Assembly: GCA_938036315.1 (NCBI GenBank)
Contig: CALHPK010000015.1
Span: 1 to 31,225 of the forward strand
Length of the DNA: 31,225 bases
Source: an uncultured bacterium
Lineage (GTDB): Bacteria > Calescibacteriota > Calescibacteriia > Calescibacteriales > Calescibacteriaceae
Direction of reading: 5' to 3'
Every line of letters starts with the position of its first letter. Position 1 is the stretch's first letter. Below, piece by piece: positions 17,518-26,544 of this stretch. Position numbers and translations under genes: made by a program. The notes beneath the pieces are model-generated. The model was not told the DNA's origin, made no database searches, and saw only the letters and a program-made list of their open reading frames with translations.

Positions 17518-17612
17518 GGAAAGCAATTTAAAGATACTAAAGCATCCCTTTTGAGAAAAGATATAGAAAAAGATTGATTTTTTCAAAGTTTTTTAGGATT
17601 CCCTCATTCTAA
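17518..17612. repeat. Right copy of the ~96-bp direct repeat
   Basis: Same orientation as 11950-12045; it is one C shorter in the CATCCC run and has two transitions near the end. It lies 30 bases beyond the radical SAM start codon and 23 bases before the protease start, so it may also form part of the protease leader. Confidence 0.95.
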
Positions 17613-17635
17613 ATCTCTTGCATTATTATTTCAAT

Positions 17636-18850
17636 ATGAACAATTTTAGTTCAAAAAATGGTGTGATTTTTAAATTCGGACTACAAAACATCCAAAACAT
17701 CATAGCTTCTATACTCCTTATACTTGTCTTTGCAGGTTGCAAAAAAGAGGATACCATTAAGAAAAAAATCTCGATAGAGGATTTGAAGAAATCTATTGTC
17801 AAAATAACAACTTTTATATATTTGGAATCTAATAACAAGAGTTTTAAAGATTATGAGTTTAAAGGTTCTGGAGTGATCATAAATAATAATAAAGGAGAGC
17901 TAACAATCCTAACTAACTTACATTTAATAGATAAATGGTTAATTGCATCGTCCATAATCACAGATTATTACAAGAGCAGAGAAGGAGAAACTTCAGAAGA
18001 AGTCGACCCTGACCCTTTTTGCAAAAAATCTTGGGAGAATTGCCTTAACGATACGAATTGTCTGAAATATCTCATCATTGATTTCCTCTGTTATATTGAA
18101 AATGAATGCAAAAATTTTATTACGGATAAGTTAAAAAAATGTTCTAACTGTAGCAAAGTTTATGATTATTGCTATATTTATGGTTATGATACATGTCCTG
18201 ATTACAAATGTGTGTATGATATAATAAGTCCACTATTACCTGAATTAAAAGAGGAAATCTATGTATCTAACTATCAGGGAATAGAAAAAGAAGCAGAAAT
18301 TTATGACATACCATCTTGTCCAGATCTTGATCTTGCAAAGATAAAAGTTAAATATCCAGAAAATATAGACGTTAACACTGTTACTCTTACTAATGACTTC
18401 AAACAAGGAGATGATGTTTACGCAATTGGTAACCCTCTATCATTAGAATTTTCTATAAGTAAAGGGATTATCTCTGGTATACGTACCTATAAAGAACTTT
18501 TTACTACTTCCAGTTATAAACCACGATGTGATTTTGAAATAATACAGACAGATGCGGCAATAAACCCTGGAAATTCCGGTGGAGGACTTTTTAAGGCAAC
18601 AACAGGAGAATTAATCGGAATTAATACATGGGTAATAATTGGTACAGGCATAGGATTTGCCATTTCATTAAGAAACATAGATACACTATTCAAAGTTTAT
18701 AAATCACCAGCATATGATTATAAGAGTTCATTTCATTTCAACACATTGGAAATACCCTATAATGATACAGTAAAAACTACGCTCTTAGAAAGCAGTCTTA
18801 GGATAGATTTATACCTTAAAACCATCCCCAAAATCCCTCCCATACCTTGA
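17636..18850 (+). CDS. Trypsin-like (HtrA-type) serine protease lipoprotein with cysteine-rich insertion
   Basis: From ATG 17636 the product has 404 residues; ATG 17618 would add six. A lipoprotein signal ends in VFAGC (C35). The chymotrypsin-fold triad is visible: H96 in LTNLHLID, D232 in DLDLAKIKV and S314 in AINPGNSGGGLF. DegP-type proteases have about 30 residues between His and Asp. Here there are about 135, because of an insertion carrying 11 cysteines between C129 and C228, spaced like a small disulfide-rich domain. No PDZ domain follows. It is expected on the outer face of a membrane. It may be a housekeeping quality-control protease or a toxin/defence-type trypsin; the context does not decide. 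No Shine-Dalgarno is seen. Confidence 0.82.
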   Translation: MNNFSSKNGVIFKFGLQNIQNIIASILLILVFAGCKKEDTIKKKISIEDLKKSIVKITTFIYLESNNKSFKDYEFKGSGVIINNNKGELTILTNLHLIDKWLIASSIITDYYKSREGETSEEVDPDPFCKKSWENCLNDTNCLKYLIIDFLCYIENECKNFITDKLKKCSNCSKVYDYCYIYGYDTCPDYKCVYDIISPLLPELKEEIYVSNYQGIEKEAEIYDIPSCPDLDLAKIKVKYPENIDVNTVTLTNDFKQGDDVYAIGNPLSLEFSISKGIISGIRTYKELFTTSSYKPRCDFEIIQTDAAINPGNSGGGLFKATTGELIGINTWVIIGTGIGFAISLRNIDTLFKVYKSPAYDYKSSFHFNTLEIPYNDTVKTTLLESSLRIDLYLKTIPKIPPIP

Positions 18851-18952
18851 AAAATTCCTAAATCCCATATCTCTTGAATTATTTTATATCCATTATATCC
18901 ATAAAGATACTTTTGTAAATTTGTAAATATATCTTTGAAATTCTCCTATGCA

Positions 18953-19240
18953 TCAAAATATTTCCATTTCTAAAAAATCTTCTTCCCTCTTTGCACAAAA
19001 TGTATTTCTCATCCCCTCTATCTCTCCATAGAGTTTTCTTATCTCAGCTTTCTCGTTCTTCTGTGTCTCTGAAATAAATTCTAAGTAAATTTGAAAACAT
19101 AATCCTAAGTTTCCTTGTTAAGAGCATCGGTTAAATACTGCCTACATATGTCGACGACATCAAGCCTAATCTTGGTTTCTTCTCCATTGTGGATAAATCT
19201 ACAGTAAAGTGTGAAAAAATGAACAATTATTGTTAAAATC
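18953..19240 (-). pseudogene. Degenerate minus-strand gene fragment with one frameshift
   Basis: This otherwise unexplained gap (18851-19248) reads as protein on the minus strand. From about 19240 the frame gives ILTIIVHFFTLYCRFIHNGE, then ETKIRLDVVDICRQYLTDAL and NKE. After a one-base shift near 19108-19115 it continues LGLCFQIYLEFISETQKNEK, AEIRKLYGEIEGMRNTFCAK, REEDFLEMEIF and stops at 18953-18955. Composition is protein-like across both parts. There is no clear start codon, and the fragment begins 8 bases before the AAA+ gene on the other strand. I do not recognise the family. Bases 18851-18952 hold only AT-rich DNA with short tandem repeats (TATATCCAT twice, TTTGTAAA twice). Confidence 0.5.
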
Positions 19241-19248
19241 TAAAAAAC

Positions 19249-20682
19249 ATGAACAAAAAAGAATTACTTAGCATAAAGACAACGGGTGAACTCAAAAAGG
19301 CAAAATATAAAGTTTTATCTGTGAGAGAAGAGATAAGGAAGAATCTTCTTGAAAGATTAGAGAAAAATCAGACAATCTTTGAAGGAATCTGGGGTTATGA
19401 AGATACTGTTATACCGCACCTTATAAATGCTCTGGTGGCCGGGCATGATATAATCCTTCTTGGGGAGAGAGGTCAGGGGAAAACAAGAATAATCCGCTCA
19501 ATCGTTAATCTTCTTGATGAATATGTGCCAAAAATCGCAGGATGTGAGATAAATGATAATCCATATGATCCGATCTGTGCAAGATGTAAAAGAATATTGA
19601 AAGAAAAAGGAGATGACACTGAGATAGAATGGATAGGTCGTGATGAAAGATTCGGAGAAAAGCTAGCCACCCCTGACACCACTGTTGCTGACCTAATAGG
19701 GGATATAGATCCGATAAAGGTCGCTCAGGGAAGAGTTCTTTCGGATCCAGAGGTGATACATTTTGGACTCATTCCCAGAACAAATAGAGGGATTTTCGCA
19801 ATAAACGAATTGCCAGATCTTCCGGAAAGAATCCAAGTAGCTCTTTTCAATATAATGGAAGAGCGAGATATTCAGATCAGAGGATATAAAATAAGGCTAC
19901 CTATAGATGTACTAGTTGTTGCTACCGCCAATCCCGAAGACTACACAGCGCGTGGCAGGATTGTAACGCCCCTGAAAGATAGGTTCAACTCTATGATACG
20001 AACTCACTATCCAAAGCGTAGAGATATAGAAATTAAGATTGCAAAACAGGAATCATTCCTCAGAACATTGGGAAATGGTATAAAAGTTGAGATTCCCGAA
20101 TTTATAAGTAATATAATCTCCGAATTTACAATGCAGGCAAGGAAATCAGAAGAGATAAGTAAATATTCTGGAGTCTCCGTTAGGATGACAATATCAAATT
20201 ATGATATTGCAGTAGCAAGCGCCTACAAAAGAGCCTTCGTCTTACATGAGAAATACGCAGTCCCCAGAATTTCTGATCTGCTATATATAATAACCACATC
20301 TATGGGTAAAATAGAAGTAGAGAGTATAGCGGAAAAATCCGAAGTTGAAATTCTTGAGAAGTTATTCAAAAAGGCGGTCAAGGTTGTTTTCGATGAAATT
20401 TATAAAATTCACGAATTTGAGCAACTTATCGCCCTATTCAGGGATGACTTCAAATTTGAGATATCAGATATGAAACCTTCGTCTGAATATAGCATAATAT
20501 TTGAGAAAATAAAGGATCTATATCAATTGTCCTCGAGATTAGGTGGGAGAAGCGAGGCCGAATTCTTAGCATCTTACCTTGAATTCTTTTTAGAAGGTCT
20601 ATATGTCTATAACAGATTATCAAGAGAAGCTATATCTGGCAGATATTACTACGGAGCTAATCCCTATATCAGAAGCTTGTAA
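19249..20682 (+). CDS. MoxR-type AAA+ ATPase (magnesium-chelatase ChlI-like)
   Basis: 477 residues. Walker A is G72-ERGQGK78-T79. The Walker B region is GIFAINELPDLPERIQVALF, with N186-E187 where many AAA+ proteins have D-E. Sensor-type sequence follows (VVATANPEDYTARGRIVTPLKDRF). An insert after Walker A has C99, C110 and C113 (GCEINDNPYDPICARCKR), perhaps a metal site. MoxR ATPases act with VWA-domain partners to remodel or insert metal into target proteins. The VWA gene follows after 82 bases, so the pair is almost certainly functional together. The target is unknown. The ATG at 19249 lacks a strong Shine-Dalgarno. Confidence 0.92.
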   Translation: MNKKELLSIKTTGELKKAKYKVLSVREEIRKNLLERLEKNQTIFEGIWGYEDTVIPHLINALVAGHDIILLGERGQGKTRIIRSIVNLLDEYVPKIAGCEINDNPYDPICARCKRILKEKGDDTEIEWIGRDERFGEKLATPDTTVADLIGDIDPIKVAQGRVLSDPEVIHFGLIPRTNRGIFAINELPDLPERIQVALFNIMEERDIQIRGYKIRLPIDVLVVATANPEDYTARGRIVTPLKDRFNSMIRTHYPKRRDIEIKIAKQESFLRTLGNGIKVEIPEFISNIISEFTMQARKSEEISKYSGVSVRMTISNYDIAVASAYKRAFVLHEKYAVPRISDLLYIITTSMGKIEVESIAEKSEVEILEKLFKKAVKVVFDEIYKIHEFEQLIALFRDDFKFEISDMKPSSEYSIIFEKIKDLYQLSSRLGGRSEAEFLASYLEFFLEGLYVYNRLSREAISGRYYYGANPYIRSL

Positions 20683-20764
20683 ATACAAAAGAATCTGAAT
20701 TCTCATCACATAGAAATTCTACAAATTAGCAAATTTAAACATAAAATGGCTAAACTTTTTTAAG

Positions 20765-22438
20765 ATGAAATTCATATATAAAAAATGGTACGAAGAAAGC
20801 TACACCGATTCCATCGAATTCAATGACGAGTTACACAATCTTATGGAAAAGACATTCTCAAACTCAAACCCAGCATCTCAGCTCGAAAATATGCTAAAAT
20901 ATGGATTCAATCTAAAAGATAAGCCAGTAATGGGAATTAATGATTTCATTCGCCAAATAAGAAGAAAAAAACTTGAGGAAATGAAGAAAAACTTGACAGG
21001 ATCATATGAAGAACAGGTCTCCCAAGTCAAACAAGTAAAAGACACAGAACAAAAAGAGGTAAATTCTCAATTATCGGAAAAGTTCTCAAAACTTGAAGGT
21101 CAAAATCTTAAGCGAACCGAAAAGGAAAAATTGAGTGAACTTATAAAAGATCTTCAGGAGCGAAAGCAGATGCTATCAGAAATCCCAGAATCTTTCAGAC
21201 AAGGATTAGAACGGCTCAAAAAATACGATGAAACAAAAAATTTTCTCTCAAAAGAAGCAAAAAGAATATTCGATGAACTCATAAAAAATTTCGATAAAAT
21301 CCAGAAGTTGGAGGACTTCTTAAAAAAGCATCCCTATGGGTTCAAAGAAGGTCCTCCTCTCTCCCTCGATGAATCAGTGGAAACAGCAGATAGATTCAAC
21401 AAACTCGAAGAAATAGAAGAAAAATTAAAGGATGGAGAAATAGGAGATATACCACCAGAACTCATAAAAGAACTACTCAGTGAACAAGATTACAGAGACT
21501 TTCTTAAACTGCACCGCCTCTACGAAATGGTTAAAAAATCCGGATTCTTCGTAGTAAAAGGTAATTCAATAATGTTGACTCCACAAGGAGTAAGAAAAAT
21601 AGGATATAAAGTCCTAAAAGATATCTTTTCGGATATAAAAAGAGCAGTTTCAGGATTCCATCAAACAAAAAGGAGTGGCAACTATGAACTTGACTATGAG
21701 GACAAAAAAAAGTGGGAATTCGGTTCCAATATAAATATTGATATCCTTTCCACAATAGGGAACGCTATAATTGATGGAAGATTTGATAGAAACTCAGGTA
21801 AAATCTTTCTCAGTCCCGATGATTTTGTTATCTACAATAGGAAGTTCTCATCTATGGCAAGCTCCGCAATATTGATAGATACCTCCTGGTCAATGTCTTG
21901 GGGGAATAAATTTGAATGTGCAAAGAAAGTAGCATTAGCACTACATAGCCTCATATCATCTTACTTCCCAAACGATACATTCTACATAATCGCATTCTTC
22001 ACGGTTGCTGTGGAAATAAAACCTCATGAACTACCCTCGGTTGAGCTTAATATGAACGATCCCTTCACAAATATGCAGGATGCAATAAGACTAGCGCGAA
22101 AGCTTTTGAGAAAATCTCCATCCGATGAAAAATACGTAATGATAGTAACAGATGGACAACCAACTGCATACTGTATAGGTAATAGAGTATTTGTGGAATG
22201 GCCAGTTATGGGATGCTCGCCAAACGCTATGAGAGAAACCCTGAAAGAAGTTGAAGGAGCTACAAAAGAAAACATAAAAATAAATGTGTTTATGGTAGAT
22301 GACAATCCGCAGGTCGAAAAATTCGTAGAAGAAATGGTCAGAATAAACAAAGGGAAAGCCTTCTTTACAACCCCTGAATCTCTGGGAAAATATGTTCTTT
22401 TAGATTTTCTATCAAGGAAAAGAGCAGTTATAAAATAA
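20765..22438 (+). CDS. VWA-domain protein, partner of the MoxR-type ATPase
   Basis: 557 residues. The N-terminal two-thirds is charged and helical with long coiled coils (about 75-240). The C-terminal von Willebrand A domain (about 365-545) has an intact MIDAS: D372-T-S374-W-S376, a Thr in DPFTNMQDAI, and Asp in VIVTDGQPTA. This is the usual VWA companion of MoxR ATPases (CoxE/YehP-like). No signal peptide is seen, so it should be cytoplasmic. It converges on the beta-barrel gene with a 10-base gap. Confidence 0.9.
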   Translation: MKFIYKKWYEESYTDSIEFNDELHNLMEKTFSNSNPASQLENMLKYGFNLKDKPVMGINDFIRQIRRKKLEEMKKNLTGSYEEQVSQVKQVKDTEQKEVNSQLSEKFSKLEGQNLKRTEKEKLSELIKDLQERKQMLSEIPESFRQGLERLKKYDETKNFLSKEAKRIFDELIKNFDKIQKLEDFLKKHPYGFKEGPPLSLDESVETADRFNKLEEIEEKLKDGEIGDIPPELIKELLSEQDYRDFLKLHRLYEMVKKSGFFVVKGNSIMLTPQGVRKIGYKVLKDIFSDIKRAVSGFHQTKRSGNYELDYEDKKKWEFGSNINIDILSTIGNAIIDGRFDRNSGKIFLSPDDFVIYNRKFSSMASSAILIDTSWSMSWGNKFECAKKVALALHSLISSYFPNDTFYIIAFFTVAVEIKPHELPSVELNMNDPFTNMQDAIRLARKLLRKSPSDEKYVMIVTDGQPTAYCIGNRVFVEWPVMGCSPNAMRETLKEVEGATKENIKINVFMVDDNPQVEKFVEEMVRINKGKAFFTTPESLGKYVLLDFLSRKRAVIK

Positions 22439-22448
22439 AAAAACAGCT

Positions 22449-23861
22449 TTACAGAGAGATTCTAAACCACAATGATATTGCCGAATTCTTCTTAAAAAAC
22501 CCGAAAAGAGAAATCTCCTCCCCCCCAAAGATATACCCATTAATAGACACCTCAAGCAAATCTATAGGCCGATACCCCAAAGAGCCCAGTATAAAATAAC
22601 TCCTCAAATCTTTTGATTTGACAGGAATATCTAAAACTGAAATTCCAAGTAAGTTGAAAGAAGAATTCCCTATGTAAAATTCATATCTGAACGAAAGTGA
22701 AGGTAAAAAAGTGCCTTTCTCGATAAGAAGAATCTCCCCTGATGAAAGATTAAAAAACCCGCGAAAACTCGGAATAACAAATAAATTTGGAATCACTTCT
22801 CTTTCAATGTCAAAGGCAAAGGAGAAGAGATTAAACTCTTTCACCCGCAGATTATTATCTGGAAAATCTGCGAGCAAATAAAATGCTATATCACTTTTTA
22901 AAAGGTATCCTGATATATCGTAAGACCATCCCCCCCCACCCACATAGTATCTTTTTGGCTCGAGCTTAACAAAAGGCTCTCCTCTGGATAATGGCTCCAA
23001 TATTTCCGCTGATGATACATCAAATTTAGAACTTAATCTCCCCGGTGTTCTTGCAAAATCACTCAAGAAAACATCATCAAAAAATGGGAGTGGGAAAATA
23101 CTAAAACCTGAATACGCTACAAAAGACAAGCTGAGATTATCAAGTCTGGTATAAAAATTTCCGCCAAGCCCAAAGCTTTTCAGAACATCAGAAAGCTTAG
23201 ATGGATAAGCCTTCACAACCGGAGCGATTTGTCTATCAACAAGAAGCCTAAGCTGACTATTATCTTTATCTCCTTCAAATGAACTATATAATGAGCTCCA
23301 GCTCAGTAGTGCCCAATTACTGCCAGTATCTAAAAACTTTGGCGGTGTAAAAAAAGGTTCGTAAATCAAATTTAAAGATGAATTTTCTCCCATCCAAACA
23401 AAATCCAAAAGAACCCCGGGAACTTTGGAAAATCTCGGTTCGTTGAAAAATCCCTCTGAGAAATCAGGTCTGTTCACAATATCAACTGGAGAATTTTCAA
23501 CATTCCCCCAATTTATTATTTTTCTTCCAAAAGATAACTTTATATGCTCCATAAAGTATGATAAATAAAGCTCGTGAAGATTCATAGAGAACTCATATCT
23601 TGAAAACCCGCCATAGAAGTAACTTAAATCGATATTTCCTGAAAATAGAAAATTCAATGCTGATGTAGGCTTGTAAGATGACTCAAGAAAAAACCTCTGA
23701 TGAAAACTGGCAAAGTCTTCAAATGAATTATCTTTTTTGATGCCTGCGAAAAATCTTGAGAGCGAATAGAACACTTCAGTATATCCAATATTCGGAAGTA
23801 ATATAATAAAGACAGCAAGATGGTAAACTATTTTTTTCCTAAGATCAAGGTTCCTTGCCAT
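22449..23861 (-). CDS. Predicted outer-membrane beta-barrel protein
   Basis: 470 residues. The N-terminus (MARNLDLRKKIVYHLAVFIILLPNIGYTEV) is a good signal peptide. The rest alternates aromatic and polar residues in strand-length blocks and ends in an aromatic strand (SAISLWFRISL), as outer-membrane proteins do. The segment LSFGRKIINWGNVENSPVDIVNRPDF resembles the GRQxxxWGxxxxxxDxxNPxD motif of DUF1302-type porins, but I only suggest that family. Its start lies 17 bases inside the end of the upstream aminotransferase gene, so the two are translationally linked although unrelated in function. Confidence 0.72.
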   Translation of the reverse strand: MARNLDLRKKIVYHLAVFIILLPNIGYTEVFYSLSRFFAGIKKDNSFEDFASFHQRFFLESSYKPTSALNFLFSGNIDLSYFYGGFSRYEFSMNLHELYLSYFMEHIKLSFGRKIINWGNVENSPVDIVNRPDFSEGFFNEPRFSKVPGVLLDFVWMGENSSLNLIYEPFFTPPKFLDTGSNWALLSWSSLYSSFEGDKDNSQLRLLVDRQIAPVVKAYPSKLSDVLKSFGLGGNFYTRLDNLSLSFVAYSGFSIFPLPFFDDVFLSDFARTPGRLSSKFDVSSAEILEPLSRGEPFVKLEPKRYYVGGGGWSYDISGYLLKSDIAFYLLADFPDNNLRVKEFNLFSFAFDIEREVIPNLFVIPSFRGFFNLSSGEILLIEKGTFLPSLSFRYEFYIGNSSFNLLGISVLDIPVKSKDLRSYFILGSLGYRPIDLLEVSINGYIFGGEEISLFGFFKKNSAISLWFRISL

Positions 23862-25038
23862 AACTTAAAGAGTTGATATCTATACTCTTAATAATATCGC
23901 ATACTTTTTCAATTTTGTCATCTGGGATTGTTAATGAAATTCTGAAGTATCCTTCTCCACCTTTACCGAAACCAATCCCCGGAGTAACTATTATGCCGTA
24001 TTTGTCGAGCAATTCTTTAGCAAAATCTTTTGAGTCTCCATTACACTTTACCCAGATATAGAAAGTAGCATTAGTACGGTAGAAATTAAATCCAGCTTCT
24101 GACAAAGCTGACTCAAGTTTTTGTCGCCTTGATTTATATACATCTCTTATTTTTGGAGTTATTCTCTCATAGTTTTCGAGAGCTGTTCGTCCTGCAAGTT
24201 GAATAGCCCTGAACACTCCTGAGTCTGTATTTGTTTTGACCTTTAGCAGAGCAGAAATAACATCTGGATTCCCAACAGCGACACCAAGACGCCACCCTGC
24301 CATTGAAAAAGTTTTGGAGAACGAATGGAACTCAATTGCAGAAATGTCCCTCCGTCTTACCACCTCAAAAAATGACACAGGCTTTTTAGTTTCATCAGTA
24401 TATATTTCAGAGTATGCAAGGTCGATCGCCAAAACGAATCCATACTTTTTAACAAAAAAAGAAAGCTTGTCGTAGTATTCAGCAGAAGCGCACGCTGTTG
24501 TTGGATTATTTGGATAGCACACCCACACCATCCTAGCTCTGGAAAGGATATCAGAAGGAACTGATTCAATGTCAAGGAGAAAATCCTTCTCCTCATCTAA
24601 AAAAACCTCATATGGAACTCCTCCAGCAAAACTTGTCCATATTCCATAAACCGGATAGCCAGGAGAAGGAATAATAACGATGTCGCCTGGATTTACAAAG
24701 GCAAGAAAACTATGGGCTATTCCTTCCTTCGAGCCAATAAGAGCAATACAATCTGAAGGGGAAAATTCGAATCTAAATCTCCTGAAATACCAGTCGACAA
24801 AGGCTTTTCTGAAGGAAAAATCACCTTCATATGAAGGATATGAGTGATTCTTGCTATTTTTCACCTCCTCAATCATAGCTGAGACTATAAGGTTATCTGT
24901 TGGTAGGTCTGGATCACCTATTCCAAGGTCTATGATTTCCTTTCCTTCCTCTATTTTCTTCCTTTTTATGTAGTCTATCTCTGCAAAAAGATATGGTGGA
25001 AGATTCTTTATTCTCTCCGAGTAAATGGACTCAGGCAT
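23845..25038 (-). CDS. dapL: Class I/II aminotransferase, LL-diaminopimelate aminotransferase-like
   Basis: 397 residues. Features of the PLP fold type I family are clear: IDLGIGDPDLPTDNLIV near the N-terminus, YPSYEGDFSFRKA, PSPGYPVYGIWTSFAGG, VCYPNNPTTACAS and the PLP-lysine motif SFSKTFSMAGWRLG with K242. These fit LL-diaminopimelate aminotransferase (DapL), which makes LL-DAP from tetrahydrodipicolinate in one step for lysine and peptidoglycan. Aspartate or alanine aminotransferases are close relatives, so the symbol is tentative. It is followed, with 17 bases of overlap, by the beta-barrel gene. Confidence 0.8.
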   Translation of the reverse strand: MPESIYSERIKNLPPYLFAEIDYIKRKKIEEGKEIIDLGIGDPDLPTDNLIVSAMIEEVKNSKNHSYPSYEGDFSFRKAFVDWYFRRFRFEFSPSDCIALIGSKEGIAHSFLAFVNPGDIVIIPSPGYPVYGIWTSFAGGVPYEVFLDEEKDFLLDIESVPSDILSRARMVWVCYPNNPTTACASAEYYDKLSFFVKKYGFVLAIDLAYSEIYTDETKKPVSFFEVVRRRDISAIEFHSFSKTFSMAGWRLGVAVGNPDVISALLKVKTNTDSGVFRAIQLAGRTALENYERITPKIRDVYKSRRQKLESALSEAGFNFYRTNATFYIWVKCNGDSKDFAKELLDKYGIIVTPGIGFGKGGEGYFRISLTIPDDKIEKVCDIIKSIDINSLSYGKEP

Positions 25039-25147
25039 ATAAGCAACGTACTAATTCTAAAGAATTTTTTTAGCAAAATGTATTAGGCAACTTTCTGCAT
25101 CTGAGCAGTCCGAAACAAAAATTATAAATCACAAAATAAAAGGTAGA

Positions 25148-26500
25148 ATGTATAAATCATTTTTAGTCATCATGCAAGGGTTTACCTCGGTAGAACCTGA
25201 AAGCTTACTGATAAAGAATGCACATATAGTTGATGCTGAAGGCGAAAGAGATGGAGATATACTCATAGAAGAAGGTTTAATAAAAGAAGTAGGAAAGGGG
25301 TTGAATGGGAGGAAAGTATCTAAAGTATTATCAGCGAAGAGCTTGGTAGTCATTCCTGGGATCATTGATATACACTTTCATATAAGGGAAGGGGGGGCTC
25401 CGTATGAGGAAGATTTCTCGAGTGGCTCCAAAGCTGCAGCGCATGGCGGAATAACATCCGCTTTGATTATGCCCAATACCAACCCACCCATAGACTCACC
25501 AGAGATAGTATCAGCCATCAGGGAAAGAGCATCAACAAAATCCTGTATCAGAATCTTCATAACCGGAGCAGCAACCCGAGGCAGAGAAGGTAAAGTGATA
25601 ACCGAATACGGACTGATGAAAAAGGAAGGAATAGTAGCTGTCTCCGATGATGGGAACACAATAAAATCAACCTTCACCATGCGAAAATGTCTTGAGTACG
25701 CTAAAACATTCGATCTTGTTGTCATAGAACATGCTGAGGATAATGAGCTCTCCGGAGATGCAGATGAAGGAATTTTAACAATAAAATATGGACTCAAACC
25801 TTACCCAAAGGAAGCCGAAGAAATAATTGTTGGAAGAGATGTGACCATCTTTAAAATCACAGGAGGAAAGCTTCATTTTGCACACATATCTTCAGCAGAC
25901 TCCTTAGAAATCATCAAATTCAGCAAGGAAAAAATAAAAAATCTAATAGATGATAATAACAATAACAGAATAACTTGTGATGTCACAACACATCACCTTC
26001 TCATTTCAACAGATATTGTAGACATAAAAAATACTAACTTTAAAGTGAACCCGCCTATTAGATCCGAAGAGAACCGGCAGAGACTTCTTGAATTTCTCTC
26101 TGATGGACTGATAGATACTATATCATCTGACCATGCTCCTCACCCTGACTTTAAAAAATTCACAGATTTTTCATCCGCCCCAGCAGGTATATCTTCCGCA
26201 GATATATTCTTTCAACTCTGCTACAAGTTAGTGGTAGATGGAATCATATCTTTAAGGAAACTTACCGAACTTATATCATATAACCCAGCGAGAATCCTTG
26301 GATTAAAAGCTGGCCTCATAAAGGAAGGCTTTCCCGGAGACATTCTAATCTTTTCCCCCGACGAAGTAATCGAAGTTCAAGAAAATACACTCTTTTCAAA
26401 AGGGAAAAATTGCTGTTACATAGAAATGAAACTTAAAGGTAAAGTAGAGGCAACAATAGTAAACGGCAAAGTGGTATACTCAGCCGAAAGTATTGAGTGA
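25148..26500 (+). CDS. pyrC: Dihydroorotase (class I, PyrC)
   Basis: 450 residues. Metal-site motifs are in order: D74-I-H76-F-H78-IREGG, MPNTNPP, VSDDGNTI, VIEHAEDNEL, FAHISSADSLEII and ISSDHAPH. The family usually has DxHxHxREPG, and here GG replaces PG. The closure of carbamoyl-aspartate to dihydroorotate in pyrimidine synthesis is the likely reaction. An allantoinase or dihydropyrimidinase is less likely because of the APHP...EK-type ending (SDHAPHPDFKKFTDF). The start at 25148 has AAAGGTAGA just upstream; ATG 25172 is an alternative. pyrB is not adjacent. Confidence 0.9.
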   Translation: MYKSFLVIMQGFTSVEPESLLIKNAHIVDAEGERDGDILIEEGLIKEVGKGLNGRKVSKVLSAKSLVVIPGIIDIHFHIREGGAPYEEDFSSGSKAAAHGGITSALIMPNTNPPIDSPEIVSAIRERASTKSCIRIFITGAATRGREGKVITEYGLMKKEGIVAVSDDGNTIKSTFTMRKCLEYAKTFDLVVIEHAEDNELSGDADEGILTIKYGLKPYPKEAEEIIVGRDVTIFKITGGKLHFAHISSADSLEIIKFSKEKIKNLIDDNNNNRITCDVTTHHLLISTDIVDIKNTNFKVNPPIRSEENRQRLLEFLSDGLIDTISSDHAPHPDFKKFTDFSSAPAGISSADIFFQLCYKLVVDGIISLRKLTELISYNPARILGLKAGLIKEGFPGDILIFSPDEVIEVQENTLFSKGKNCCYIEMKLKGKVEATIVNGKVVYSAESIE

Positions 26501-26544
26501 GCTGAATATTTCATAAACAGTGAACAAGAAAATAAAATAAAGAA

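Noticed and set aside
22024-22350. 108-residue open frame on the minus strand
   Set aside because: It is antisense to the VWA domain, including the MIDAS region, and is Ser/Phe-rich in the way antisense frames of AT-rich genes are.
25378-25797. 139-residue open frame on the minus strand
   Set aside because: It is antisense to the dihydroorotase gene, whose motifs are unmistakable.
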